DNA from: Epiperipatus broadwayi
Lineage: Eukaryota > Onychophora > Udeonychophora > Euonychophora > Peripatidae
Length of the DNA: 64,000 nucleotides
Assembly: GCA_028023455.1 (NCBI GenBank)
Contig: JAQFVV010000032.1
Location: 374,001-438,000 of the forward strand
Direction: 5' to 3'
Part shown: positions 10,790-22,566 of the stretch, piece by piece
Layout of the letters: every line of letters begins with the position of its first letter
Position numbering within the stretch: the stretch's first letter is position 1
Translations under genes and position numbers: made by a program
Notes under the pieces: model-generated
Databases searched by the model: none
Seen by the model: the letters and a program-made list of their open reading frames with translations, nothing else
Told to the model about the DNA's origin: nothing

Positions 10790-13700
10790 ACATTTACTTG
10801 AAGAATCATGAGGAAAAAACACAAATGTATAAGCAAAGTTATACAAAAAAATGATATCTTTACCATTAGAAATATTAATAACAAAGAAAACAAAAAAAAA
10901 TATTATTGTCCAACACTAAAGGATTTCAAGTATCCATTCTTCACTTTGACTTTTACAGCATGATCATTTTATGTAATCAAGTTTTTATTAGATTTCTGGG
11001 TCCATTTTTTCTCTCCTTTCTTTATAGGCTTGAGCATAGTCACATCAGTGACCACATGGATGTGTAAGTGGTTATTGATGAATTTTTTACATTCCTTAGC
11101 TTTATTATTTCTATTTTGTTTCAAAACATATTTGGATGCCTTCTTGTGTTTGTATTAAATATAAATGTATATCTGGTACACCACAGTGAGAATAGTGTAA
11201 ATGTAATGACTCTATTGTGTGCAAAGTTACCTTTCACATAGGATTGGAGGAGTGTTTATATAATATACTTTCTACTTTTCAATAAATTGGGAATTACAAC
11301 CTGAATATTATTTAATGTAGGACAAGAAAAAAATATATGTGACTGAATTTCGGTTTCTCTTTTACAAAGCTTACATGAATCATCAATGTTAATGCAGTTC
11401 ATTTTCTAATGAATGAAATTTAAAGTCGGTAATGCTTCCATGTTTAGTTTAAGTAGCAAGTCATAGTGTTTTGGTTCTAGTAACCAGAATTTGTTTATAT
11501 TTAAAAAAAGTTTATTATTATCATTTGAAGATGGAGGATAGATTAGTGTGTATATTTCCCAATACCTATACTTAGTTTTCCATGTCCAGATCACTGAACT
11601 TGTGATATTTAGCAATGGGATGTGAAGCATTTAAAAACCAGTAATTTTGGTGGTGTTTTGTCTGTTGGTGTGATTTTATAGATTACTTCAGTATATGGAA
11701 ATAGCCTTATTCATGATGTAATTAAATTGATGGTTTTCTAAATTTGAAATATTTTTATTGCATGTAATCCTAATACCATTTTGCACTAGGGGATTTTGGA
11801 TTAGTTTAATTGATATTGTAGACATCTTTTTTCCCCACAATAGTTTTCTACATAAGCTACCAATTTTTAATGTGAAGACCTTGATATATATAATTATTGG
11901 GGTGTAGTATGAAACTCTAGTCATCACTAATAGGTTAAAAAGTGCCACTTTTGCATATAGGGACATGTAAGGTTTTGAGAGAGAATTAATTATTTTTTTA
12001 GTTTTATTTATTAGTTCTCTTTGGATTTGTAAGTGCATTTTCATGTTGCTTAAAAAAAGGAAAACCCAGTGTCCCTTTGAAATAATCTTCATGACAGCAT
12101 CCTGTATACATTGACTGTGCACTTTATTTTTCCATATTGAATTCAAGCTTATATTTTTTTGTATAATTTGGAAAGAATTTTTATTAATTTTGGAATTTGT
12201 TTTTTTGATGTTAGAAACATAGATATATCATCCATATACGCAACACATGGAATATTTGTTTTTAATTCTGATATGAATATTCCTAATAAATTGTTTTCTA
12301 TAGATTTGATTAATGGATTGATGTATAATGCGAATAGTAGGACACTTAATAACAATCATTTGTGGAATTGAACAAAATGGGTTAAAATATGGTGAATATT
12401 TTCCATTGAGCCTAATGTATATTTCTCTGCTCAGAAGTAGATTTGTAATCGAGTATATTAGTGAAGTTGGTATTGATGTTTTTATTAGTTCATTGATTAA
12501 TAGATCAATTGGTACTGTACCAAATGCAAATTTTATGTCTAGTTTCATTAGAACTGGACCATATTTTTTATTAGTTCTGACTGAAACTATTACTGTTTTA
12601 AACTGCTGTTTGATCTGTTGAAGATCTCTTTTTGGTGAACTGCAATCTCAAGAACTGTGACAATATATAGGGTTGAATTTTCTCCTTGATCACTGACTCT
12701 AATACCTTAATGCCAAGTGGATTCATTGATATTGGTCTGGTATTTCTAAGTATGGATATGTTTACCTGTTTTTTTTTATAAATGACACCAGAAAGATTGG
12801 ATAGAGTCCTTGAATATTATAAAATTGTTTTGTTAAAAAAATTTGCTAAGTATTTTGAGGTAAATTTACTTAAATGATTATATACAACAAGGGTGTACCA
12901 TTTGTATTTTTATATTGGACTATTTCCATCATCTAATATGAATATTGATTGTCTTTACAAAAATTTAACTTTTATTTAAATATTCCAAATGCATTCAACT
13001 GTTAAATAAAAGTTAAATTTTTCTGAAGAAAATCAATACTCATATTATATGATGGAAATAGTCCAATATAAAAATACAACTAGAACACCATCATCACACA
13101 CCTTCAGGAAAATACAAGGGTATGTCATGTATCCCTGGATAGCATGATTTTGGTTCTGTTGCAAGCCTTTCAACAAATTTTTCAGGTATAAATTATAAAT
13201 TATCTTCTGGTACTCCCAAGAAGTTATATTTGGGAGTAAATTTTAATTCCTTTTGTAATTTTGTTTTAAAGTGTGATAATAATGTTTGCATCGTGTAATG
13301 TTGGCTGTAATGATTTCATTATTCATATTTATTGCTGTAGGGACTCTACTTACTGGTGCTTGACTTAATTGCCATCTAATATACTGTCATGATCAGGTAT
13401 GGGAATGATTTAAATATATCTTTTTATTGCTATATATTCTCTGAGTGTTTCACATGCTGCTTGATATGCTCTTCTCATTGCCATTACATGTTTGTATTCT
13501 TCTGCTGTAGTAGAGCTGCACATGATCCTCTTATGAATGTCATCTGCAAGAGCTAGGACACTTGATGGTGATAGGTGATTTCTTGTTACACTGTCTATTG
13601 TACAAGATATGATATATACAAATGTTATCCAGGTTTGAATTGCATCCATTTCAAGGTCTCTAATTTTGATTAGTAGGGTATATATTTCTAAAAATAGATA

Positions 13701-14082
13701 TTCAGTTGTGGTTACTGACCAGAAGTACTCTAATGGTTTTACTGGTTATTAATGGTTTTTGTATAAAATCATTTTTAAGAGTTACTATGATAGCAGCATG
13801 GTCTGAAAAAGATGGGTTTATCAGAGATAAGTTCATCATATAGTGCAGTGCTGGTGAGTAAACCACCAGGTCAATCATTGGTGAATATCTGCCATTATTA
13901 AATGAGACAGAGTTCTGTGGCAGGAAAACCCTTCTCCTGTCAAAAGTGGAAGAGCCAGTAATTATAACCATTTTATTACAAATTTGTTATATGTCATGTT
14001 GAAGTCCCCAATCAGTATGATGGAATTAGTTGAGGATGCAAATTTGGCATTTAATGTATTTATTAATGTATTGATTATTTTA
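10790..14082 (-). pseudogene. Degraded Tx1/L1-type LINE
   Basis: Minus-strand fragments in the correct order make one dead element. From 14082 down come endonuclease pieces with IILIGDFN (near 14010) and SPMIDLVVYSP...FSDHAAIIVTL (13702-13971). A linker frame follows at 13410-13649. RT pieces follow: RPISMNPLGIKVLESVI (near 12700-12760), LDIKFAFG (near 12540) and AYMDDI (near 12230). Next is the post-RT region with CRKLLWGKK (11688-12146), and last a cysteine/histidine end DDSCKLCKRETEIQSHIFF near 11340-11400. Frameshifts and stops are numerous. The endonuclease N-terminus is missing where the HH-R1 element begins. Confidence 0.8.
12904..13078. repeat. Palindrome inside the LINE
   Basis: Arms 12904-12979 and 13002-13078 are inverted copies of about 76 bp with a spacer of about 22 bp. 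The palindrome lies between LINE linker and RT coding and is not part of the expected protein, so it is either a small inserted element or an internal inversion-duplication. Confidence 0.75.
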
Positions 14083-14790
14083 GGATCTAATGTAACCCTC
14101 CAGCAGCCACCTTTTATCTCTACTTAACTGCAAAATTATGTGTCTTAAACTGAAAACATGGTAATATTTTTAATCCAAGCTCATGAGCTTATATAGTCAT
14201 ATAGGTCTAAACTCAGTTCAGTATCTATACATTTTGGTGTTTTTGGTTCTTTAATAATTATAGCCACCACTATACTATTAGACAAGATTACTCTGTCTTG
14301 CACTGAGTGGTAATACTGTTGAAGAGTTTTGCCTGTTTGAATAACAGTTATAAGCAAGCATAAGAAATAGTGACCATGTAATGTTTATTGGCTTAAAACC
14401 AATCCTTCTTAATAGGATAGTGGTGCCTATGGTTATTAAAGAACCAAAGACACCAAAATATATAAGTACTGAATTGAGTTCAGACCTATATGACTACATA
14501 AGCTCATGAGCTTGGATTGAAAATATTATCATGTTGTCAGTTTAAGACTCATAGTTTTGTAGTTAAGTAGAGATAAAAAGTGGTTTCTAGGGAGTTGCAT
14601 TAAATCCTAAAATCTAGGTGCAGTGCTCTCAGATCCAAGGCTCCTCACTGACGAAGGCTACAAGCCAGAAACTAGCCTGGGGATATTGGATGAGTAGGCA
14701 CAAGATGGAGATTTTATGCACATGCCTTCTGGTATCCATTGATTACTCTGGATTGCACTGAGTGGCAATACTGTATAGAGAGTTTTTCCA
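14083..14790 (+). mobile_element. HH-R1 ribozyme element, second copy
   Basis: The left segment (about 14083-14285) is an inverted copy of 14405-14610. The plus segment from about 14285 to 14790 passes the hammerhead and ends in the same GCACTGAGTGGCAATACTG block with which it starts (14308 and 14752), so the monomer is about 444 bp and the element slightly longer than one unit. It abuts the truncated LINE endonuclease at 14082. No clear target-site duplication was found. Confidence 0.75.
14633..14691 (+). ncRNA. Hammerhead ribozyme, HH-R1, U16.1 mutated
   Basis: Helix I: ATCCAA (14633-14638) pairs with TTGGAT (14686-14691) and TCCTCA (14642-14647) with TGGGGA (14678-14683). The core is CTGACGA (14648-14654). 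Helix II is GGCT/AGCC with loop ACA, and GAAA is at 14668-14671. Helix III is ACTAGC instead of ACTAGT, so the pair before the cleavage site is lost and activity is doubtful. Confidence 0.75.
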
Positions 14791-15904
14791 GATAGAATGA
14801 GAAATATGATGATATATTTTGAATTTATTGATAAAATTAAAAATATTGAATTGGATAATATTCATATAATGACAATAACAAATACTATAAAATAGTCAAA
14901 TGATAGCCTGTAGATATCTCATATTTGTAAAAATATTTAACTTTGTATTACCTAAATATGAAGTATTTATTTATATCTAAATATGAAGAATCTGTTGAAA
15001 ATACTATCTTTAAAAACCTGCAACATATTCTAACTATGTTGATAGATGTTTTTGTTTATAGCCTTGGGAGGATTATTGCAACTTTAAGCAATCTAAAACA
15101 TTCTACTAATGAAAACTAAAATAAAATTATCAAAGTTTTAGATTTACAAATATTTAAATACTTTAAGTCTTTTAATTATACCTGTCCAAGAAAGAGAATG
15201 CATTTATTTTAAATTATGTGATCCAATGATACATAAAATGGCTGCTTTTATATTTCATACACGAGAACAATGAAAAGCTATGCAATTATAAAAGTGATGA
15301 AATGCAATGGTTTTTTTTTTTTCAAAAATTAATAAATATAGGATATAATAGAAAATAATATCAATAGAAATAAGAAATAATAAATGAATATCCAAGCTTT
15401 TTCTAAATAATATTCAATTTAAATTTTAAAAAATATTTGATGTTATATACAGTATATATGTTTTATTTTTTCAAATGTAAGCAAATTAATTAATACTTTT
15501 AAAAAATATATTTAAAAGACAAAAAAATAATATTATTAATCAAATTACATGTGGATGCAACAAATCTTATAGGTCAAATTGTTTTTTAAAAAAAAAAATT
15601 AAATGAGCTCTAGCTTCTAATATTGCTTCAATATATATATATATATTTTTTTTTTTGATTATAAAAAAGATAGAAATTTTAAATATAATTTCGATTGACA
15701 ATATATAAGAATATTACCATAAAGAAAGTTATGATACAAAGAGCAAAATTAAAAGGACAATTTTTATAAATCAATTCAAGATTTTGAAATTGAGAGTTTT
15801 TGGAAAATAATATATCTGTTTCTGGGCCATGTAAGTTTAGTTGATAATGATTAAGATCTAAATAATCCTGACTATATTTGTATAAATTATATATTATTAT
15901 TTAT
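14791..15904. other. Unassigned AT-rich sequence
   Basis: No element or coding frame recognised; a T-rich run with a short TA tract lies at about 15632-15656. Confidence 0.45.
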
Positions 15905-16195
15905 TTGTATCATTATTGGTTATATGAGCACAGACTTTCACATGCCCCACCACTCTCCACACTATCTCATAACACTGATACACTTGAACACATATATGTT
16001 GAAAAGATAAATAATCACTAATATACGTATTTCATGCTAAACCAGCAATCATCAGTTGGTCCAGATTATCATCTCTACAAATATATGCTATAAATGCTCA
16101 GATATATATTAAGATAGCCAATCCTCATACTTTAATATTACATATATAGACACACAGGTATATAATAAGCCTGTGTTTCAGTTATTGTGTCATTA
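15905..16195 (-). mobile_element. HH-A ribozyme repeat, partial unit
   Basis: Minus-strand similarity to the HH-A units at 1.0-1.9 kb and 42.6-42.9 kb covers the hammerhead and about 100-120 bp on each side. A single partial unit without an obvious target-site duplication. Confidence 0.65.
16013..16067 (-). ncRNA. Hammerhead ribozyme, HH-A, intact core
   Basis: On the minus strand the core is CTGATGA (complement of 16049-16055). Helix II is TTGCTG/TAGCAT with GTT loop (the 10.1-11.1 pair is a mismatch, the rest pairs), then GAAA. Helix III is the perfect palindrome ATACGTAT, followed by the predicted cleavage base A. Helix I pairs CCAA with TTAG (one mismatch) and distally AATC with GATT. 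Confidence 0.78.
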
Positions 16196-17444
16196 TTATA
16201 ATTTAAAAAGAATTGCATATAACAAATATTTAGTCGGTAATTTGTTAATTCATATATATTAATAATAAAAATATATAAAGTTTTTTATTTTCTAAATAAG
16301 TAAAAGTTTGTTTAGAGAGTTTCTTGTAATGGTTCCAATGTCTTCAAAGTATCTAACTGTTTAGTTGATCGCTATCTGATGTCTTGTTGATTTATCTTCT
16401 TTCATTTCTGTTAGACTTGTTCAAATGCAATGAAACAAATCAAAACAATATCTTTGGTTTTATTGGTGGAAACAACAATTAACACTTGCAGTTAGTTGGT
16501 TTCTATATTCTCTTCTGAAAAGATACAAAATTTTTAATTCATAATGTTTTATAAAGAATTAATACTAATTGATAGTTTTTAAAAAGTTAATCGGCTTCGC
16601 TTTTGGACCGTGTAACTTCTTTTTCCTTGTAAGAAATAAACGTTGCATAAAAATCATTTGTGACTACTGTTATTAAAATTTAATTTGTTTTCAAAGCTTT
16701 TAAACACTATAGATTTTTTTTCTTATTTAAAATATAATTAGTCAAAAGTAATTATGTTTGTGTTTAATCATTTTTTTATTAAAAAAATAATTACATATTA
16801 AAAATATGATTTCGAAAATATACATTTAAAAGTTTGAAATACTTGTATTTGTTTTGTTTTTTTTTGTTAACACTTATAGGATATATACTTGATTCCAGTG
16901 AGCTTCATATTTATCAATTAATCAATTTAATTCTATCTCATATAAATTAAGGTGATAGCTTTAAGATTCGAATTTAGAATCAACAAGATTCCAGCATCAT
17001 TTCTATTCTTCAAATCTTATTTAGGAATACTGCGGAAATACGAATTTCTCACATCAAGCCAATTAGCGCTCTAACAAATTATTTTATTCATTACTTCACG
17101 TTTTAATTAAAATTAGATATTTACTTACTTAAAAGTATTGGATTGGCTAGTTAGGTTGGCTATGACTCAACTCTTTTAAAAAATAATTTGAGCTTACTAA
17201 GGGATTTTTGGCTATTTAAAAAAATTATATTGTTTTAAAAAAACTTGAGCTTTTTTATACATGTAAAAGGTTTGCTTTGCAATAGTTGCACTTTCTACCT
17301 AGTTATAAAATTGGAGTGAATAAACTGGAAAACTTCATGTTTTAATCAAGGTTAGAATTGCTTTTTATATAACTGATACATAATGAATTTTATTAATTGT
17401 CTAAGATTGTTCATATTATTTGTTAAGTGCAAGCAGTTCGTAAT
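16196..17444. other. Unassigned AT-rich sequence
   Basis: No recognisable element or coding frame. Confidence 0.45.
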
Positions 17445-17830
17445 TAAAGTGGAAGACTGAAACCTTCTCACGTGTACTTTTAGAATGCTTATATGACAGC
17501 CAATCAGATGTAATAATGATGGTATAGGAAGCTCTTAAGTCACAACATGGCAGAGATTTTATAAGAAAAAGTTGGTTTCACCTTTCTCTTTACTTAAATT
17601 TCTATATATAAGCCAGTCTGGAACATCTCGATCTAAGAGCTTTTAGGTCTAAGTGCTTCAGACCGGCTTATATATATATAAATTTAAATAAAGAGAAAGG
17701 TGGAACTACCTTTGTCTTATAAAATCTCTGCCTTGTGACTTAATAACTCCCTATACAGTCATTATGATTGACTGTCATATAAGCATTCTAAAAGTGCATG
17801 TGAGAAGGTTTCAGCCTTTCACTTTAACTA
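17445..17830. repeat. Large imperfect palindrome, arms about 185 bp
   Basis: 17450-17636 is the reverse complement of 17645-17826 with scattered mismatches. Landmarks are CTTCTCACGTGTACTTTTAG on the left and CTAAAAGTGCATGTGAGAAG on the right. The central part (a cttatataagccagtctg-like sequence) resembles the core of the 9468-10409 foldback insertion. No hammerhead or ORF was found. Confidence 0.75.
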
Positions 17831-18146
17831 AGGATGTTCAGTAAAAAAAATCTAGATATGCTTAGCTAAAGTATAAAATAAGAATAAAATCTAGTCAAAC
17901 TATCACCATTTAATAATGGAAAGCTTGATGTCTAATGTTTATCTGTTTTAAATAATTTAATCAAATCTTTAAAATATTGGCAACAGTATTTATAATATTT
18001 TTTTTAATACTACAAAGATAAAAACATCAAATCAACTTCTACAGACATTTCAGATTCAACCATCCTCATTAAATTAATATAACAGAAAACCAATAAAAAT
18101 AAACTCTTTCACCTTAGATTTTTTATTAAAAGTGGTCAAAATACTT

Positions 18147-18293
18147 TTAAAAAATAATTATAACATACACCAAATCTTTTAAAAACTTGTTTTTTATTTT
18201 TTTGCCACCAAAAAATATATATTTCATTTTGGTGGCAAAAAAATAAAAAACAAGTTTTTAAAAGATTTGGTGTATGTTATAATTATTTTTTAA
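18147..18293. repeat. Near-perfect palindrome, arms about 67 bp
   Basis: Arms 18147-18214 and 18227-18293 are identical inverted copies around a spacer of about 12 bp; the innermost bases read TTGCCACCAAAA and TTTTGGTGGCAA. The absence of decay suggests a young event. Too short to assign to a transposon family. Confidence 0.85.
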
Positions 18294-18869
18294 CAGAAAA
18301 CCAATTTCTCATAAATCATAGCAATATTATTTTTATTTAAGTATCATTAATGTGATCCATTTGATGTTAAAGTTTGAATATTTTAATTTAATGACATTAT
18401 TTTAATTATGCCATTTTAACAAAATGTATGCATACATAAGACAAGGTTACATAAATACATTTTTTCCAAAGATTTTAGATGGCAAATAACAAGTTTTCAA
18501 AGTACTATCTGCAAATTTTATAAACTTTTATTACTTTGCAACATGATGGCTGATGTTATTACTACAACTGGATAGAGCCAGTGTAGTTATTGAAGATGAT
18601 TAATCTATCTTTTCTACTATTTGAATTTTAAAGCCTCTTCTGACAAAAATGGTATTCAAACTTTGATGACCACCTTCTTATACTACAAATTAGTAAACAG
18701 AAGATATTCATGATCAACCATTGCTTATTGGTTATTATAAGTTGCTCTTCATATCCAAAGGCCACCTCAATATTCTATAATAGTCATTTTTAAATTGCCT
18801 GATAGTTCTTAACAGATATATCATTTGATTTTTCTTAAAGACAGATTGAATATGTATATAGTATGATCT
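18294..18869. other. Unassigned AT-rich sequence
   Basis: No recognisable element or coding frame between the palindrome and RTE copy A. Confidence 0.4.
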
Positions 18870-21112
18870 TTGTAGATATTTATAATCATGAAGACAAAAT
18901 TACATTATGATCCTTACTTTCAGGAGGCTATAAAGTTATCAATGAGATAGAAATTGGTGACTGAAGGCAAGAATATGTTATGAATCTTTTGACTGGGGAC
19001 CCAGGTTACTATTTGATGATGATTTTTATTTAGATACCACAATTTCAATTTTCATTGAAATGAAAAATATTGAATAAATTTTAAAAAAAATTAATTGGAA
19101 TATTGCTGGACTTTGTGAAATTTTAAAAAAAATGAAAAGGCAATTGATTTCAAAAGTGGACAACTTTAATTACAAGGATACAAATATTGGAAACTCAAAC
19201 AAAATCAGATTTTATTATATTTATAAAAAAGTGGAAAAATAATATAGGTATGATTGATGGCCTATCAGATGGAATGATAATGCTAGTTAGTCGTTTTAAT
19301 GAATAATATCAAAAGTAAATCATTTAGGTTATTATGATGAAGAAGTAGAAAATTTTGATATGAATATACAAAATTGTTTTGATTTAATCAAGAAACATTT
19401 TAAAATTATTATGGAAGACTAATGCTAGAATTTGTAAATGATTAAAAAATGAAAATGCTGTAGGTAAATTTTTTATGATAGCAAAAGGAAAGAAAACAGC
19501 TTTAAAGAATTGTCAAAAAAAACCTTTAAATTATGAATTCTTTCTTTGAAAAAAAATACTGAACAGAAATCTGATATAAACATATTTAAATAAAGAGACA
19601 GAATAAATGGAAAATATTTTGACAAAAAAAAATATATAAGTTAATATTGTAATGTTCTTAATAAATTCACAATAGGATGTGATCATTGATTAGTAATAAA
19701 ATGTATGACAAATATAAAAACATTTAATAAAGGCAATTTTAATAATTGATGCTCTACTAAGAACTGCGAGAAAGAGAAAAAGATATACAAAAAAGGTAGT
19801 AATTCACAAGTAAATATAAAAAAATATGCAAATATTTTTAAATTATCCTTTCATAATTGAATACTTGCAGTTTTGTAAAATAACATTTAACAAAAGTAAA
19901 TAATAATATAAGAAAATGAAACTATGAAGTGATGATAAAAGCTACAGAAGAGATTAAAATTTTCAAAAGTACAAAACATCTTGGTATTGGGAGAAAAGGG
20001 ATTTTAACAATACAAAGATAATATAGAAGAATGCTACAAAGAATAAAGTAACCCTTGCAATTACAATACCTTAGATGAGACATGCAATTAAATGTATAGA
20101 ACAAGAAAAAACTCTAGAAAATTTGTTTGCAATATTATATTTCAAATGTCTAAATGATAAAGATATACCAGATGATTATATAATTGCAGTAGTGACATTG
20201 ATATTTAAGAAAAGTGTTAAAGAAAGTATCAAACTTCTATTACTTCTATGCAAGATCCTTGCCAATACATTTTATCTTATTTACAGCAAAGTTTAGGATA
20301 AGATGAACTAAATGAACACACTAAATTTCAAAAGTCATTTTAGTCCAGTGAATCATATTCAGATATTGAAAGAAGTTAGAGAGAAAATCAATAAGCATAA
20401 ATTGACATTATTCTTTAGATTTGTAAGTTTTTATGAAAAATATTTGAATCTATAAGCATTTTCATAATAATTAAAATCTTAGACCATCAATATATAGGTG
20501 CAGGGCTTGTCAAAGTCATATAAATATTTATGTAAAAAGCAAAAGCAATGATTGGAGTGCATGCTGATACTAAGAAGATTAAAATTAAGAGGAATATATA
20601 AAAAGGTGATTCCATATTCCAAACCCTTTCATGGCATTTTAATATGATTAAAATTGGAAGTTAAAGGAATAAAAATAGCCAGCTAGAGTTTGCAGATAAT
20701 ATGATTTCTTTTGCAAGAATTATCAGATGAAAGTAAGAAAATAGGATTAAAGATAATTATTAAAAGACAAGTAATGTTCAATGGATTTTCATGGATAAAG
20801 AAAATTAAGATTAATAATCAAGACTTGAAACCATTAACAATTGCAAATATTATGGAGAGATTAATGAATACAATTAATCATGAAATTAAACTGGATGAAC
20901 TGCATTTGAAAAATATGCTTAAGCATCTACTGTAATGCTCAATGGATTTTTATAAAAATGAGAGATATAAGAACAGATGGCAACTATAAACATTTTGGTC
21001 AAATTAATTTTTTTGGAAACATAGTAGATGAAATTAATTATAGAAGTAAACCTGGATGGAGAGTTTTCTGTAGGAATAACTTAAATTTATAAGAAAATAT
21101 ACATAATGTACC
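18870..21112 (+). pseudogene. RTE-type LINE, copy A, dead
   Basis: The order follows copies B and C: 5' leader (about 18870-19070), AP-endonuclease-like domain (about 19070-19700), and RT. RT pieces include LNDKDIPDDYIIAVVTLIFKK (20075-20296) and QELSDESKKIGLKIIIK (20711-20935). The catalytic FADD is changed to FADN near 20690-20705. Frameshifts and stops are throughout. The 3' end is lost where repeat R6 begins. Confidence 0.7.
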
Positions 21113-22003
21113 AGAAACCCTAATGTCTCTACGGATGACTTATGCAGACGCAATCAGATAAATAAATCTTGTGCATAACCAGATTATTTTTAGTTCCACA
21201 TGAGAATCATCACAATAAAAAGAATAGTTAAACCATTAATTCGATTAATTAAATATGATTAGAAGAGATAACAATGATAATGATCAAATCTTATGTCATT
21301 TATATGATAGCTGTATGTAAGGTCCTCATTTATATTTTCTGATTATCATATATTAAATCATCTATTGGAAGGTTGCATTTAACATTTATCTGTGCTTTTT
21401 TTAATATATTTTGAACTCCATTAATCTTAACTTGGATCACCATTCTATTCTAGGAATAATTATCTATAGATATTCTATCTTTTGAAAGATATCACAGTTT
21501 TCTTTGGCAACAATCCCCCTTTAATTCAGCTTAGAACATAAATTCTCAGGATTGATGGTGGATTGTTATATATGCATTTAAAATGAAACCAATTGGTAAA
21601 TGATAGCATAAACAAATAAATAATTTAAATAATAAAATTAGTTTATTTCAGATAAATTCAATTGATGTGTATTAAGATTACATATTTTTATATCATTACA
21701 GGTCTTTTTATCAAGCACATGGATTGAAAAGATCTTGCAAATGGAAAGATATTAAAATTGCAAACCTTTTTGCAAAAAATTTCGTTCCAAAATGGATAAA
21801 TTAACAAAATAATAAATACAAAAAAAATTATAAAGACTAAATATAATTAATTTACGTGAAATATATTGATTTCATTTACAATATTATTATTCAAAAATTT
21901 TTAAAAAAAACTTAAAAGAAAGCTTACACACAATAATATATATAAAAAAATATCTTAATAAAATTTTTAATGATTGAGACTTCTTACACACATATATATA
22001 TAT
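21113..22003 (+). repeat. Repeat R6, copy 1
   Basis: About 890 bp is repeated at 29219-30125 in the same orientation. Shared anchors include CAGATAAATAAATC, GATAATGATCAAATCTTAT, AAGGTTGCATTTAA and a GATTGAGACYTCTTACA end. No coding frame is recognised. It interrupts or truncates RTE copy A and directly precedes the Penelope-like element. A solo LTR is possible (TG near the start, ACA near the end), but no target-site duplication was seen. Confidence 0.65.
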
Positions 22004-22029
22004 ATATAAAAACAAAAAAAGACTTATAA

Positions 22030-22086
22030 ATCCAATAAATAATATTATATTTCAACCAGAGGACTGGTTTTCATCAGAAAGAAAAA
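22030..22086 (-). ncRNA. Hammerhead-like motif in Penelope 3' region
   Basis: On the minus strand CTGATGA (complement of 22071-22077) is followed by one extra A. Next come a 6-bp helix II AACCAG/CTGGTT with loop TCCT, then GAAA, and an AT palindrome ATAATATTAT that can serve as helix III. Core and helix II are convincing; the extra A before helix II and the poorly defined helix I are not canonical. Position downstream of the PLE frame supports the call. Confidence 0.55.
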
Positions 22087-22566
22087 AATACACAGTAAAA
22101 TGGCGATAATCAAAAATTACAGATTTGGTAAAAGATTAAAAATTTAACAAAACCCCCCTGATTGGTCACAAAATCTAACACAGAATATCTACCCAATCAA
22201 TGACAAAATTCAAACAAAAAAAAAAAAACTACATCCCCTCCTAATCAAGCTTAAATTCTATTAAAATTAAAATAAATATAAAAATAAAAAATCCAAAATT
22301 AAAATATACATATGTGCATACATAGAAAAATTAAACTATGCTCATGTACAAAAAATAGCTGTGCTCACATTAATATTCATTAAAAACTAAAATACTTATA
22401 CATTTTAATCAAAAATTATAGTTAGTGCAAAGTACAATAATTTATAACTAATTATTTATCTATAAACCAATTAAACACAGATATTAAACATCCATGTAAC
22501 CAATCTTTACATAAAAAACCTCATATAAGAAAATTTTCACATAAAAAACACACATATAGAAATCAT

